A stretch of 64,000 nucleotides of DNA, from positions 1-64,000 of the forward strand of contig NZ_CP088081.1 in the NCBI RefSeq assembly GCF_021049305.1. The letters are read 5' to 3'. The position numbers and the translations under genes were made by a program. The notes under the pieces are model-generated. The model saw only the letters and a list, made by a program, of their open reading frames with translations, was not told where the DNA came from and ran no database searches. Source of the DNA: Ideonella dechloratans (lineage in GTDB: Bacteria > Pseudomonadota > Gammaproteobacteria > Burkholderiales > Burkholderiaceae_C). The first letter of the stretch is position 1. Every line of letters starts with the position of its first letter. Shown piece after piece: positions 12,601-20,274 of this stretch.

Positions 12601-12868
12601 GGACGCCCTGACCCAAGACGAAACCCAGCGTGTGAAGCTGGCGGCCAAGCACCTGCTTCAGCGCCTGGTGGCGGAGCAACCCAAGGTGTTGGTGCAGGGC
12701 TGGCACATGAACGCCCAGACGCAGAAGCAGGTCAGGGCCGAGATCGAGCGGGTGCTCGACCAGGACCTGCCCGAGACCTACGACCGCACGGCGTTCAAGC
12801 AGAAGTGCGACAACGTGTACGACCTGATGGTGGAGTACGCCATCCGGGGTCGGAAGTGGGCCGCTTAG
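9608..12868 (+). CDS. hsdR: Type I restriction-modification system, endonuclease and translocase subunit
   Basis: HsdR translocates DNA and cuts it away from unmethylated sites. The 1086-residue protein begins with a PD-(D/E)XK nuclease domain with D160 and E174-x-K176 (ELK). Superfamily 2 helicase domains follow, with Walker A QGSGKS at 316-321 and DEAH at 418-421. The helical C-terminal region binds the M/S core. The start is GTG, preceded by a strong GGGAGG ribosome site; it lies 41 bases after hsdS. All catalytic motifs are present and the frame is intact, so the system looks functional. Confidence 0.96.
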   Translation: MAAAKNFISEDDIEQALLQRLQHLCGFDALNCFTAQPDDLSDGSGRTDKREVILADRLRAALERLNPQAPAHAVDQALAQLVQPRTAMSLVAANREMDTLIRDGVPVTYKPEAGPQAGQSVTERLKVIAFDEPDPRAGRNHYLAVSQLWVRGEHGYRRPDVLLYVNGLPLVFIELKNSNVKLRAAFDDNLTTYKAEIPQLFTANALCLLSNGIETRLGSLAAQWEHFFTWLRVDDEKEKLDRPAIAAQGLSVERVVLGLLKPERLLDYVENFCVFYRETQKVIAQNHQFIGVNNAFAQFQRRRELGGKLGVFWHTQGSGKSFSMVFYTRKIFRKLTGNFTFVVVTDRDDLDGQIYRNFLHTGVVAPKDDVRPKGSAQLREMLGKNKRVVFTLIQKFRYDKGKDYPLLSDRDDIVVIVDEAHRTQYAGLAENMRAGLPHANFLAFTGTPLLGHERKTNAWFGDYVSEYNFQQSVEDGATVPLFYEKRVPEVLIQNDDLSEEFAEILEDENLDEPAQAKLEKRFAQEMAVIKVDDRLETIARDIVFHFPRRGYLGKGIVISVDKFTAVTMYDKVQSLWKAEIKALNGRITATQNDVERQRLKQLKAWMSAAQMAVIVSEEAGEEEKFAKKNLDIKPHRQRMNALDANGHDIEFNFKDPEHPLQLVFVCAMWLTGFDAPTVSTLYLDKPMQGHTLMQTIARANRVTGHEIHGVAKRHGEIVDYYNVFRRMKKALRDYAAGPDDEELPVQDKSQLFALLDEAIEQGFAFCHTQGVALQEALDGGDVFTKLGRFNGFADTLLASEEQRKSFNVYENTISSLYEACKPEVLGQGKSQVVSAFQFLRGVMDAIVEQADIDNAVQRLEALMDASVVVDKAEVLAAKEFETQFKIVQRGKAWDLSKVNVEKLREEFQRAPYKNIEIADLQAFLQRKLAEMLAQNSTRGDFVQRLQKVIDTYNSGATATENYYEELTAFAQSLKEEAERAIREGLTEDELEIFDLLKKDALTQDETQRVKLAAKHLLQRLVAEQPKVLVQGWHMNAQTQKQVRAEIERVLDQDLPETYDRTAFKQKCDNVYDLMVEYAIRGRKWAA

Positions 12869-12881
12869 GCGCCAGCGCCCC

Positions 12882-13199
12882 TCAAGCCCACCGGCTGCTG
12901 CTCTTGCTCTCCTGAACCAGCCAATAGATCAGGATCAGCCAGCCGACGAGGGGAATCAGGCCGACCAGCTGGAGCCAGCCGCTGCGGTCGGTGTCGTGCA
13001 GGCGACGCGCCGCCACGGCGATGTAGGGCACGAAGGTGGCCAGGGAGAAGACGGCCGACAGCTTGTGGCTGAACGCGCCCAGCACCGCGCTGCCCAGCAG
13101 GCAGAAGAGCGCCCACCACCAGAACTCGGCACGGCCGGCCCGGCCGCTGAAGTTCGCATAGTTGTTGAAGCAGGTGCGCACGGCATCTTTGAAGTCCAT
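12882..13199 (-). CDS. DUF805 inner-membrane protein
   Basis: This is a small integral membrane protein of about 105 residues in the DUF805 family (YhaH-like), whose function is unknown. It opens with the typical MDFKDAV and FxGRAGRxEFWWW pattern near residues 18-29. Three to four hydrophobic segments follow, with the conserved RRLHDTDRSGW loop. I chose the ATG at 13199 because a strong AGGGGGA ribosome site precedes it; a longer reading frame reaches 13304 without support. It converges on hsdR, with 13 bases between the stops. Confidence 0.85.
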   Translation of the reverse strand: MDFKDAVRTCFNNYANFSGRAGRAEFWWWALFCLLGSAVLGAFSHKLSAVFSLATFVPYIAVAARRLHDTDRSGWLQLVGLIPLVGWLILIYWLVQESKSSSRWA

Positions 13200-13324
13200 C
13201 TTCGGTTCCCCCTGAAGTGATGTTTGTGCGGGCGATGTTAGCGGCGTGCATGGGCTCGCCACGCCACGCACTCGGGGGTTGCCAAGGCGGTCGGATCCGG
13301 TCAAGCCATGGCGGCCGAAGACGT

Positions 13325-14857
13325 CTAGCGCACCGGCACCGCGAACAGGTAATCCACTCCCAGCCCCAGGCTGGTGGCGCCAAAGTGCTGGCCGGAGCTG
13401 CTGCGGGCCTCGGTGCGGCCGGCGTTGAGGCTCAGGGCCAGGCGGTCGCTCAGGGTGTAGCGCAGCCCCGCGCTGGCCTTGACGGCCGGGCCGTGCACAT
13501 TGGTGCCGGCCATCAGCTGGCCGAAGGCCTGCAGGCGTTCGCCGGAGGCGGCGCGGGTCTGCAGGCCCAGGCCGGCCAGCAGCTCGCCGTAGCCGGGGTA
13601 GCCCAGGTAGGCGCTGTAGGCCACGGCCGCCTGCACCGGGATGAACCAGCGCTCGTCGAGCATGGCGTCCACCTGGGTGCCCACCATCTGCAGGTTGCCG
13701 CGGTCCTGGTCGCGGTAGCGCACATGGAACTCGGTCTGCTGGAACAGGCTGACGCGGAAGGCCTGGTAGTGGCTGGCAGCGCCCGCATCGCCCCAGCCGG
13801 CAGCGGCCGCGCCCGAACGCAGGTGGTGGGTCAGCGCCAGGCCGTAGGTCACATTGCGCGACGAGCCCTTGGGCGCCGCCAGGTAGCCGGCCGACAGCGA
13901 CAGGCCCAGCGACGGGGTGAGGGCGTACTCGGCCGAGACCTTCGGATAGACCAGCAGGCCGGAGTCGGTGTCGATCTTCTCCGGCGCGTAGCCGCCCGAG
14001 CCCACGCCCAGCTGGGCGTACAGGTTCACCCGGGGCGACACGCGCAGGCGCTGGCCCAGGCCGCCCAGCACCTGGTTGTAGAGCGGCAGGCCGTAGTAGC
14101 CCACGCCCAGGCCGGCATACCAGTAGGTGTTGGGGGCGAGGAAGTGCGCGTACTGCAGGTCGGCCACGCCCAGCGTGCCCTTGAAGGAGCCCTCCGGGCG
14201 GATCTGCTTGAAGTTGTCCAGCACCAGGGTCAGCATGTTCTCGCCGCTGTCCTCGGCGGTCAGGCGCGCATCGCTGGCCGACAGGCCCTGGCCATGGCGG
14301 CTGAACGGCGCCACCAGGTAGCTGTAGGGAATCTCGACGAAGACGTTGGCCTGGGTGCTGTCGATGGCCGAGTGGGTGAACTTCATCTTGGCCAGGTTCA
14401 CGCCCACGGCCACCGGACCGAAGTCGTAGCCCAGGCCGGCGTAGGCCTTGTAGAAGCCGCCCGTGCCCGACAGCACCTTGCTCTGCTCGATGCTGCGCCC
14501 GCCCCCACCGCCACCGCCCGCCAGGCCGGCGGTGACGAAGATGCGGTCGGTCAGCCGCTGCTGCAGGTGGGCGCCCACGTCGAAGGCGGTGAAGCCGCCG
14601 TACTGGCCCTTGAGCAGCGGGGCATACACGCCCGCGCCCAGCGACAGCCAGTCATTGACCTGGTGGTAGACGTGAAAGCCGGTGAGGTCGATGTCCTCGT
14701 CGCCCGGCACGCGCAGCACCTGATGGTCCAGCATGACCATGGCGCGGGCCGGCGTCAGCAGGGATTCGTCCGTCGCTGGGGGCACTGGGTCCTGCGCCAG
14801 GGCCTGCAAGGCCCAGCAGCCCAGAATGCCGACGAAATGCCTCACACGCTGCGTCAT
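13325..14857 (-). CDS. Putative outer-membrane beta-barrel protein
   Basis: About 510 residues. The N-terminus is a signal peptide with probable cleavage after LQALA. The mature protein is built of alternating short beta segments rich in Gly, Tyr, Leu and Ala, and ends in an aromatic/valine-rich strand (LGVDYLFAVPVR), in keeping with an outer-membrane barrel. A run of seven glycines lies near residue 115. I do not recognise a characterised family. The ATG at 14857 places the signal peptide at the N-terminus; the frame extends to 14932 but that extension is not signal-like. It stands alone on the minus strand. Confidence 0.6.
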   Translation of the reverse strand: MTQRVRHFVGILGCWALQALAQDPVPPATDESLLTPARAMVMLDHQVLRVPGDEDIDLTGFHVYHQVNDWLSLGAGVYAPLLKGQYGGFTAFDVGAHLQQRLTDRIFVTAGLAGGGGGGGRSIEQSKVLSGTGGFYKAYAGLGYDFGPVAVGVNLAKMKFTHSAIDSTQANVFVEIPYSYLVAPFSRHGQGLSASDARLTAEDSGENMLTLVLDNFKQIRPEGSFKGTLGVADLQYAHFLAPNTYWYAGLGVGYYGLPLYNQVLGGLGQRLRVSPRVNLYAQLGVGSGGYAPEKIDTDSGLLVYPKVSAEYALTPSLGLSLSAGYLAAPKGSSRNVTYGLALTHHLRSGAAAAGWGDAGAASHYQAFRVSLFQQTEFHVRYRDQDRGNLQMVGTQVDAMLDERWFIPVQAAVAYSAYLGYPGYGELLAGLGLQTRAASGERLQAFGQLMAGTNVHGPAVKASAGLRYTLSDRLALSLNAGRTEARSSSGQHFGATSLGLGVDYLFAVPVR

Positions 14858-15002
14858 GGTGACTCTCTCTCGAACGCCCCGAGGACTCGCCTCCCTCGGG
14901 TTCTTGTGATGATGTCCGAGGAAGGTTAGCACTGTGGGCCGCCGTCGCAGGGCTCACACCGCGAGCCTCCGCGTGAAACCCGCGGCAAGCCCCGCACTGG
15001 GC

Positions 15003-15434
15003 TCAGGGCAGGCTCAGCACCGCCGCCTGCACCCCCTCCGGCAGGGCGGCGCAGCTCAGCCGGAAGACATGGCCTTCCGGGTCGTTGAGCACGGTCTGCC
15101 ATTCGCCGTAGTAGGTGGCGTAGGGCGGCTTGAGCACCGCACCGCCCAGCGCCACCGCCCGCTCGGCGCCGGTGCTCACGTCCGCCGGCTGGTCCAGCAT
15201 GAAGGTGGGGTAGGCGGTGACGGGCGGGACGCCCTCGTCCTGCGGGCTGCGCCCGTCCAGCTGCAGCAGGCCGTAGGCCGCTGGCGCATGCAGGCCGAAC
15301 TGGAAGCACGGCGCAGCCAGCGCCCGGTAGATGGGCGAGCGCGCGTGCTCTACCTCGGGCAGGCCCAGCAGGGCGGTGTAGAAGGCCAGCTGGGCCTCGA
15401 TGTCGCGGCAGAACAGGTTGACGTAGAGCTTCAT
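15003..15434 (-). CDS. VOC (glyoxalase/bleomycin-resistance/dioxygenase) superfamily protein
   Basis: The 143-residue protein has the paired beta-alpha-beta-beta-beta pattern of the VOC superfamily: MKLYVNLFCRDIEAQLAFYT at the start and VLNDPEGHVFRLSC near the end. Members bind a metal and act on varied substrates, so a reaction cannot be named. Its ATG overlaps the stop of the upstream oxygenase gene by four bases, making it the last gene of a coupled operon with that oxygenase and a periplasmic binding protein. Confidence 0.8.
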   Translation of the reverse strand: MKLYVNLFCRDIEAQLAFYTALLGLPEVEHARSPIYRALAAPCFQFGLHAPAAYGLLQLDGRSPQDEGVPPVTAYPTFMLDQPADVSTGAERAVALGGAVLKPPYATYYGEWQTVLNDPEGHVFRLSCAALPEGVQAAVLSLP

Positions 15435-16390
15435 GCCGGGGTCCGTGCATAGGTGCGTTGGTACATCTCGCGCAGGTGCTCGCCCGCGGTGCAGGGGGCC
15501 CAGCGCGGGCGCTCACCCGGCGCCACGGTGCCGGGCACGGCCTCGATGCGGGCCAGGTAGTTGGGCTCGAAGAAGAAGGGGATGGAGAAGCGCGGCGCGC
15601 CGCCCGAGTGGCGGTTGCGCACCCGGTGCGGGTTGGAGTGGTAGCGGCCATTGGTCCAGCGCGGGATCATGTCGCCCAGGTTGACGACGAAGGCGTCCTC
15701 CATCGGCGGGGCCTCCACCCAGTCGCCGCCCGGGGTCTGCACCTCCAGGCCGCCGTGGTGGTCCTGCGCCAGCACGGTGATGGCGCCCCAGTCGGTGTGG
15801 GCGCCGGCGCCAAAGGTGCGCTCGTCGGCATCGGCCGGGTGGGCCGGGTAGCGGATCATGCGCAGCGTCACCATGGGCTCGCGGCAGGCGGTGTCGAAGT
15901 AGCGCTCCGGCAGGTCCAGCGACAGGGCCATCAGCTGCATGATGCGCTCGGTCAGGCGGTTCATGGCCGCGATGTAGGCCTCGCACAGCCCCTTGGCCTG
16001 CGGCAGCTCCTCGGGCCACTGGCTCGGGCCATAGGTCTGGTAGCCGGCTTGCACGAAGGGATGCTCGGCCGGCCAGTCCATGCCGCAGTAGAAGCTCTCC
16101 TTCAGGTCGGGCTTCATCGCGGCGTCCAGGGTCTGCTCGCCCAGGGCCTCGAAGCCGCGCATGATCGGCGAGTGGCGGATGGACAGCGCGGCCCGGCGCT
16201 CCGCCGGCAGCTCCAGCAGCTCGCGCGCCAGCGCGAACTGGCGCTGCACCATCCAGCGGTCCACGCCGTGATGGCGGACATAGAAGAAGCCCGAGGCCAT
16301 GGCGGCCTCGCGCAGCTGGCGCACCACCTCGGGCACGCGGGGGCCGCCGGGGGCCAGCGCCCCCAGCAGGTCGATCACGGGAATGCCCAT
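15431..16390 (-). CDS. Isopenicillin N synthase-family Fe(II)/2-oxoglutarate dioxygenase
   Basis: About 319 residues. It has an N-terminal DIOX_N region (IPVIDLLGAL, then SGFFYVRHHGV) and a C-terminal double-stranded beta-helix. The iron ligands are the HTD pair in GAHTDWGAITVLAQ and the later His in NPHRVRNR; RFSIPFF supplies the arginine and serine that bind 2-oxoglutarate. Family members oxidise small molecules, and the name does not mean antibiotic synthesis. The start lies 32 bases after the binding-protein gene, and the stop overlaps the VOC gene. A catabolic role for the ligand of the binding protein is inference. Confidence 0.88.
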   Translation of the reverse strand: MGIPVIDLLGALAPGGPRVPEVVRQLREAAMASGFFYVRHHGVDRWMVQRQFALARELLELPAERRAALSIRHSPIMRGFEALGEQTLDAAMKPDLKESFYCGMDWPAEHPFVQAGYQTYGPSQWPEELPQAKGLCEAYIAAMNRLTERIMQLMALSLDLPERYFDTACREPMVTLRMIRYPAHPADADERTFGAGAHTDWGAITVLAQDHHGGLEVQTPGGDWVEAPPMEDAFVVNLGDMIPRWTNGRYHSNPHRVRNRHSGGAPRFSIPFFFEPNYLARIEAVPGTVAPGERPRWAPCTAGEHLREMYQRTYARTPA

Positions 16391-16422
16391 GGCCGCTCCA
16401 GGTTCGTGGGGAGGAGACAGGC

Positions 16423-17448
16423 TCAGACCTTGAGCTTGCGATCGGCCAGGGCGGGCAGGAACTTGTCGGTCCAGAAGTCGGCCAGGGTGGGTGCGCTCTT
16501 CAGGCCGAAGGCGGCCACCGTCTCGTCGATGGTGGCCTGCAGGCGCGCCGGGGTGGCCGCGCCCCAGCCGTTGGACCGGGTGTCGGGGGTCTTCATCGTG
16601 CCGTCCAGGATGAGCTTCAGGCGCTCGAGCTCCAGATCCTCGCGCACCAGCGGCTCGCGGGCCTTGAGCGCGGCAGCGCCGGCCGCCGGGTCGGCCATGC
16701 AGTCCAGCCAGCCCCGGGTGCTGGCCTTGACGAAGGCCTTCATCGCGTCGGCCTGGGCCATGGCCTTGGCATTGGCCACCAGGCCGTTGCCATAGGACTT
16801 CATGCCGTGGTCGGAAAAGCGGAACACGGTGAGCTGATCGGCCCCCAGGCCGCGGGCCTTCAGGTTGAGCAGGCCGGTGAAGTAGAAATAGGCCACGCCG
16901 TCGAAATCGCCCTTGACGAAGCGGGTGTCGCCGATGTCGGGCGCCACGTTCTCCCATTGCACCGAGGCGGGGTCGAAGCCCTGGGCCTTGGCGAAGACCG
17001 GGAACAGCTTGCGCGAGGCATTGAAGGGCTGGCCCAGCAGGGTCTTGCCCGCCAGGTCGGCCGGCTTCTTGATGGGCCCGTTCCTGCGCACGATGACCGC
17101 GTTGGGGTTCAGGTCGTACTGGATGGCCACGGCCTTGAGCGCGGCCAGGGGGTTGGCCAGGTTGAACTCGATCATCGTGGACAGGTCGGCCGAGGCCGCG
17201 TCGTAGGCCCCGCCGGCCACCAGGCTGATGGCGCCGGCCGAGCCGTTGCCGGTGTCGATGGTGACGTCCAGGCCGGCATCCTTGTAGTAGCCGCGCTGCT
17301 GTGCCAGCAGGAAGCCGGCGCCGGAGGCCTCGAACTTCCAGCCCAGGTTGAACTTGAACTTCTGCAGGCTGCCCTGGGCGCGCACGAAGGGCGTGGCGGC
17401 GATGAGCGGGGCGGCGGCAGCGGCCTGGAGGAGGGAACGGCGTTGCAT
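16423..17448 (-). CDS. ABC transporter substrate-binding protein, NMT1/SsuA-like
   Basis: A periplasmic solute-binding protein of about 341 residues. The N-terminal MQRRSLLQAAAAAP with cleavage near FVRAQ looks like a signal peptide, possibly twin-arginine type. The mature part has the family pattern (FKFNLGWKFEASGAGFLLAQ, then GYYKDAGLDVTI) seen in proteins binding sulfonates, thiamine precursors or riboflavin. No permease or ATPase gene is beside it, so its transporter must be elsewhere. It is the first gene of an operon with a dioxygenase and a VOC protein. I chose the ATG at 17448 because it gives a proper signal peptide. Confidence 0.82.
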   Translation of the reverse strand: MQRRSLLQAAAAAPLIAATPFVRAQGSLQKFKFNLGWKFEASGAGFLLAQQRGYYKDAGLDVTIDTGNGSAGAISLVAGGAYDAASADLSTMIEFNLANPLAALKAVAIQYDLNPNAVIVRRNGPIKKPADLAGKTLLGQPFNASRKLFPVFAKAQGFDPASVQWENVAPDIGDTRFVKGDFDGVAYFYFTGLLNLKARGLGADQLTVFRFSDHGMKSYGNGLVANAKAMAQADAMKAFVKASTRGWLDCMADPAAGAAALKAREPLVREDLELERLKLILDGTMKTPDTRSNGWGAATPARLQATIDETVAAFGLKSAPTLADFWTDKFLPALADRKLKV

Positions 17449-17686
17449 GGACGAGAGCTCCGAAAAACAGCACGGGCTGCGCCACGGGCGTGCGCGCAGG
17501 CGGGGTTTCAGAGCAATTTCCGGGCGGCCGCTGAACGCTTCTACTCTTGACCCAGGTTCAGCAGATTCCGTGCCATGGCCGGGCCCGCCGCAGGGCCCGT
17601 GCAGGCGCGCCCGCGGTGCGGCCACGCCCCCGGAATGAGGCGGACAGCCCCAGGCTGGGGAATGTGCGGGCGTTCAGCGGCCTGCT

Positions 17687-18499
17687 TCAGAGATGGCTCA
17701 GCGTGCGCAGCAGCAGCATCACCGCCACCACCACCGCCACCACGGCAAAGCCGCGGCGCAGGGCGCGGGTGGACAGGCGCATGGCCCAGCGCCGGCCCAG
17801 CAGCAGGCCCACCACCGCGCCCACCGCGAAGGGCGCCGCCGCGGCGGGCTGCAGCTGCCCGCTCCACCAGGCCGCCGTCAGGCCGGAGACGGACACCAGC
17901 GCGATCACCGCCAGCGAGGTGGCCTGGATGCTGCGCAGGTCCAGGTTGGAATGGCGATCCAGGGCCGGCACGATGACGAAGCCGCCGCCGATGCCCAGCA
18001 GGCCGCTGAGCACCCCCGCCAGCGCCCCCACCCGCAGCATCACCCACAGGCAGGGCCGGGTCCAGTGCAGGCGCTGCTCACCCTCGGGCCGCACGCAGGC
18101 CGGGGCCTGGTCGCGGCCGGCCGCGGTCGGGCCGTCACGCCACATGCGGCGGGCGGTGAAGAGCATGAACAGCACGAAGGCCAGCAGCAGCACGCCCTGC
18201 GGCAGACGCTGGGCCAGCGCCACGCCCAGCGGCGCGGCCACCATGCCGGCGGCTCCCAGCACCCCGGCGGCCCGGTAGCGCACGATGCCCTCGCGCAGCG
18301 CGAAGGCCGCCCCCAGCAGCGAGGACAGGCCCACCGCCACCAGCGCCACCGGCGCCGCCAGGTGGATGGACCAGCCCAAGGCCAGCACCAGCAGGGGCAC
18401 GGCCAGCGCGCCACCGCCCGCGCCGGTCAGCGCCAGCACGGCGCCCACCAGCAGGCCCAGGCCACCCAGCGGCCCCCAGTCCGCAAACATCATTGTCAT
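17687..18499 (-). CDS. TSUP-family sulfite/sulfur-compound exporter (TauE/SafE-like)
   Basis: An integral membrane protein of 270 residues with about eight hydrophobic segments in two repeats. Each repeat has a Gly-rich motif (ALTGAGGGALAVPLLV near the start and GLLGIGGGFVIVPAL in the middle), which is typical of the TauE/SafE/YfcA family. Members export sulfite, sulfoacetate or related anions. The start codon overlaps the stop of the metallo-hydrolase gene by one base (TGATG), so the two are translated together. Context with an ETHE1-like persulfide dioxygenase supports export of sulfite made from persulfide; this is inference. Confidence 0.88.
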   Translation of the reverse strand: MTMMFADWGPLGGLGLLVGAVLALTGAGGGALAVPLLVLALGWSIHLAAPVALVAVGLSSLLGAAFALREGIVRYRAAGVLGAAGMVAAPLGVALAQRLPQGVLLLAFVLFMLFTARRMWRDGPTAAGRDQAPACVRPEGEQRLHWTRPCLWVMLRVGALAGVLSGLLGIGGGFVIVPALDRHSNLDLRSIQATSLAVIALVSVSGLTAAWWSGQLQPAAAAPFAVGAVVGLLLGRRWAMRLSTRALRRGFAVVAVVVAVMLLLRTLSHL

Positions 18500-19383
18500 C
18501 AGACCGCGTTCAAGGGAATCTTGAGGTAGCGCACGCCGTTGTCCTCTGGCGGCGGCAGGCTGCCTGCGCGCATGTTGACCTGCACCGAGGGCAGGATCAG
18601 CACTGGCAGCTTGAGCGTGGCGTCTCGGGCCTGGCGCATCGCGACAAAGTCGTCCTCGCTGACGCCCTCGTGCACGTGGATGTTGGCCGCACGCTGCTCG
18701 GCCACCGTGCTGATGTGCTGCGCCGGGCGGCCGCCGGGCAGGTAGTCATGGCACATGTAGAGCCGCGTCTGCGGCGGCAAGGCCAGCACCCGCTGGATGG
18801 ATCGGTAAAGGGTGCGCGCATCGCCGCCGGGAAAGTCACAGCGTGCGGTGCCGTAGTCGGGCATGAACAAGGTGTCGCCGACGAAGGCCACCGTCTCGTT
18901 GCCAGCACGCACCACGTAGCTCATGCAGGCTGGAGTATGGCCCGGGGTATGCAAGGCCATGGCCTGCAAGCCGCCGATGGCGAAATGGTCGCCATCCTCA
19001 AAGAGGCGGTCGAACTGGCTGCCATCGCGAGCAAACTCAGTGCCTGCATTGAAGAGCTTGCCGAAGGTATCCTGCACGATCGTGATGTGGCGGCCGATCG
19101 CCAGCTTCCCGCCCAGCGCGCGCTGCAGGTAGGGCGCGGCCGAGAGATGGTCGGCATGCACATGCGTTTCCAGCAACCACTCCACCTGAGCGCCCAGCGC
19201 CCGCACCCGCTCGATCAGGCGGTCAGCGCCCTGGGTGCTGGTGCGGCCGGAGGCGGCCTCATAGTCGAGCACGCTGTCCACCACGGCGCACCTGCCAGTC
19301 TCCCGGTCCAGCACGATGTGACTGAAGGTGAAGGTGGCCTCGTCGAACAGGGATTCGACCTGAAGGCGGGAAGGAAGGTCCAT
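18499..19383 (-). CDS. ETHE1/Blh-like MBL-fold hydrolase, probable persulfide dioxygenase
   Basis: The 294-residue metallo-beta-lactamase fold has HVHADH at 74-79 with H74, H76, D78 and H79. H149 (HTPGHT) and D170 (GDTLF) complete the metal site, and the GTARCDFPGGD loop is typical of the Blh/SdoA branch related to human ETHE1. These enzymes oxidise glutathione persulfide to sulfite with one iron. The C-terminal 60 residues (ILPSVQVNMRAGSLPPPE, then GVRYLKIPLN) are the usual tail of this branch. It lies between the peroxiredoxin and TauE-like genes on the same strand. Glyoxalase II activity is the main alternative. Confidence 0.85.
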   Translation of the reverse strand: MDLPSRLQVESLFDEATFTFSHIVLDRETGRCAVVDSVLDYEAASGRTSTQGADRLIERVRALGAQVEWLLETHVHADHLSAAPYLQRALGGKLAIGRHITIVQDTFGKLFNAGTEFARDGSQFDRLFEDGDHFAIGGLQAMALHTPGHTPACMSYVVRAGNETVAFVGDTLFMPDYGTARCDFPGGDARTLYRSIQRVLALPPQTRLYMCHDYLPGGRPAQHISTVAEQRAANIHVHEGVSEDDFVAMRQARDATLKLPVLILPSVQVNMRAGSLPPPEDNGVRYLKIPLNAV

Positions 19384-19443
19384 GGTGGTCTCCTGATCAA
19401 ACGAGGCTTGCCGGGGCCGGCGGGACAGGCCGGCCCCACGACG

Positions 19444-20079
19444 TCACAAAGACTTGGTGGAGTAGTACCAATCGACGGTGTTGAATCCCTCGCCCGGACG
19501 CTTGGAGACGGCTTCGCTGGTCTTGGGCGGCGGCACGATCACATCGCATCCGGGGGTCCAACCCTCCGGCGTGGCCACCTTGTTCGCATCGCTGGTCTGC
19601 ATGGCCTGCAGCAGACGGACGAACTCGCTGATGGAGCGTCCATTGCTCATGGGGTAGTACACCATGGCACGCAGAATGCCATTGGGGTCGATGAAGAACG
19701 TGGCGCGGACCGCCTGCGTGTCCGCAGCCCCCGGATGCACCATGCCGTAGGCACTGGCCACCTCCATCTTGATGTCTTCGATGATCGGGAACGGGATCTC
19801 GACGCCGAATTTCTCCTTGATGTTCTGGGTCCAGGCAAGGTGGGAGAACAGGCTGTCGATCGACAGGCCCAGCAATTCGCAGTTCATGGCCTTGAAGGTG
19901 TCGGCGGCCTTGGCGAAGCCGATGAACTCGGTCGTGCAGACCGGCGTGAAGTCCGCCGGGTGCGAGAACAGGATCAGCCACTTGCCCTTGTAGTCGGCCA
20001 GGCTGCGGTCACCGAACGTGGTCTTGGCCTGGAAATCAGGTGCCGCCTCGTTCAGACGAGGAAAGCTGGGAGTGTTCAT
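19444..20079 (-). CDS. 1-Cys peroxiredoxin (Prx6 type)
   Basis: About 211 residues. The thioredoxin-like fold carries the peroxidatic cysteine C48 in PADFTPVCTTE. The long C-terminal domain (TPEGWTPGCDVIVPP, then FNTVDWYYSTKSL) is that of the Prx6/AhpC-TSA 1-Cys class. It reduces peroxides and alkyl hydroperoxides in the cytoplasm. I chose the ATG at 20079 because AAGGAAAC precedes it and the family begins MNTPSFPRLN-like; the frame continues upstream to 20109 without a ribosome site. It is the first gene of the operon with the metallo-hydrolase and TauE-like exporter, driven by the promoter at 20157-20184. Confidence 0.93.
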   Translation of the reverse strand: MNTPSFPRLNEAAPDFQAKTTFGDRSLADYKGKWLILFSHPADFTPVCTTEFIGFAKAADTFKAMNCELLGLSIDSLFSHLAWTQNIKEKFGVEIPFPIIEDIKMEVASAYGMVHPGAADTQAVRATFFIDPNGILRAMVYYPMSNGRSISEFVRLLQAMQTSDANKVATPEGWTPGCDVIVPPPKTSEAVSKRPGEGFNTVDWYYSTKSL

Positions 20080-20156
20080 GGTGTTTCCTTGGAGAAGACG
20101 AGCATGCATCCCGCATGAGGGGTGGCCCTGAATCGAAGGACCGACGGAGAGAGTGT

Positions 20157-20184
20157 CTTATACCGTACAGGGTATTGTGATCAA
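20157..20184 (-). promoter_or_regulatory. Sigma-70 promoter of the peroxiredoxin operon with operator in the spacer
   Basis: On the minus strand -35 TTGATC (20179-20184), a 16-base spacer and -10 TATAAG (20157-20162) form a good promoter about 75 bases before the peroxiredoxin ATG. The palindrome ATACC-N6-GGTAT (20160-20175) fills the spacer and overlaps the -10, the position expected of a repressor site. Its half-sites resemble those of the CsoR/CstR family; CstR senses persulfides in Staphylococcus. Confidence 0.65.
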
Positions 20185-20197
20185 TGTTCTTGATCAC
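20177..20197. promoter_or_regulatory. Inverted repeat overlapping the -35 of the peroxiredoxin operon
   Basis: GTGATCA, seven bases, TGATCAC is a perfect palindrome covering and extending upstream of the -35 element. It is a likely site for a dimeric regulator (activator or repressor). No regulator gene is next to it. Confidence 0.55.
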
Positions 20198-20274
20198 GTC
20201 GATAGATGACCCTGTCACCATCCGGAGGACGACACGCCACCCTTTCACCGCTCGTCGTCGCGAGGCTTGGGCGA

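Noticed and set aside
5669..12868. A prophage or integrative element around the restriction genes
   Set aside because: No integrase, transposase, tRNA or long flanking repeat is visible; only the short repeats at the gyrB side are seen.
17449..17686. A small gene in the gap upstream of the binding-protein gene
   Set aside because: Open frames here are short, run into neighbours and have no ribosome site; the 238 bases more likely hold the promoter of the binding-protein operon.
18493..20118. A 541-codon plus-strand frame over the metallo-hydrolase and peroxiredoxin genes
   Set aside because: It covers two well-supported minus-strand genes and shows no family pattern.
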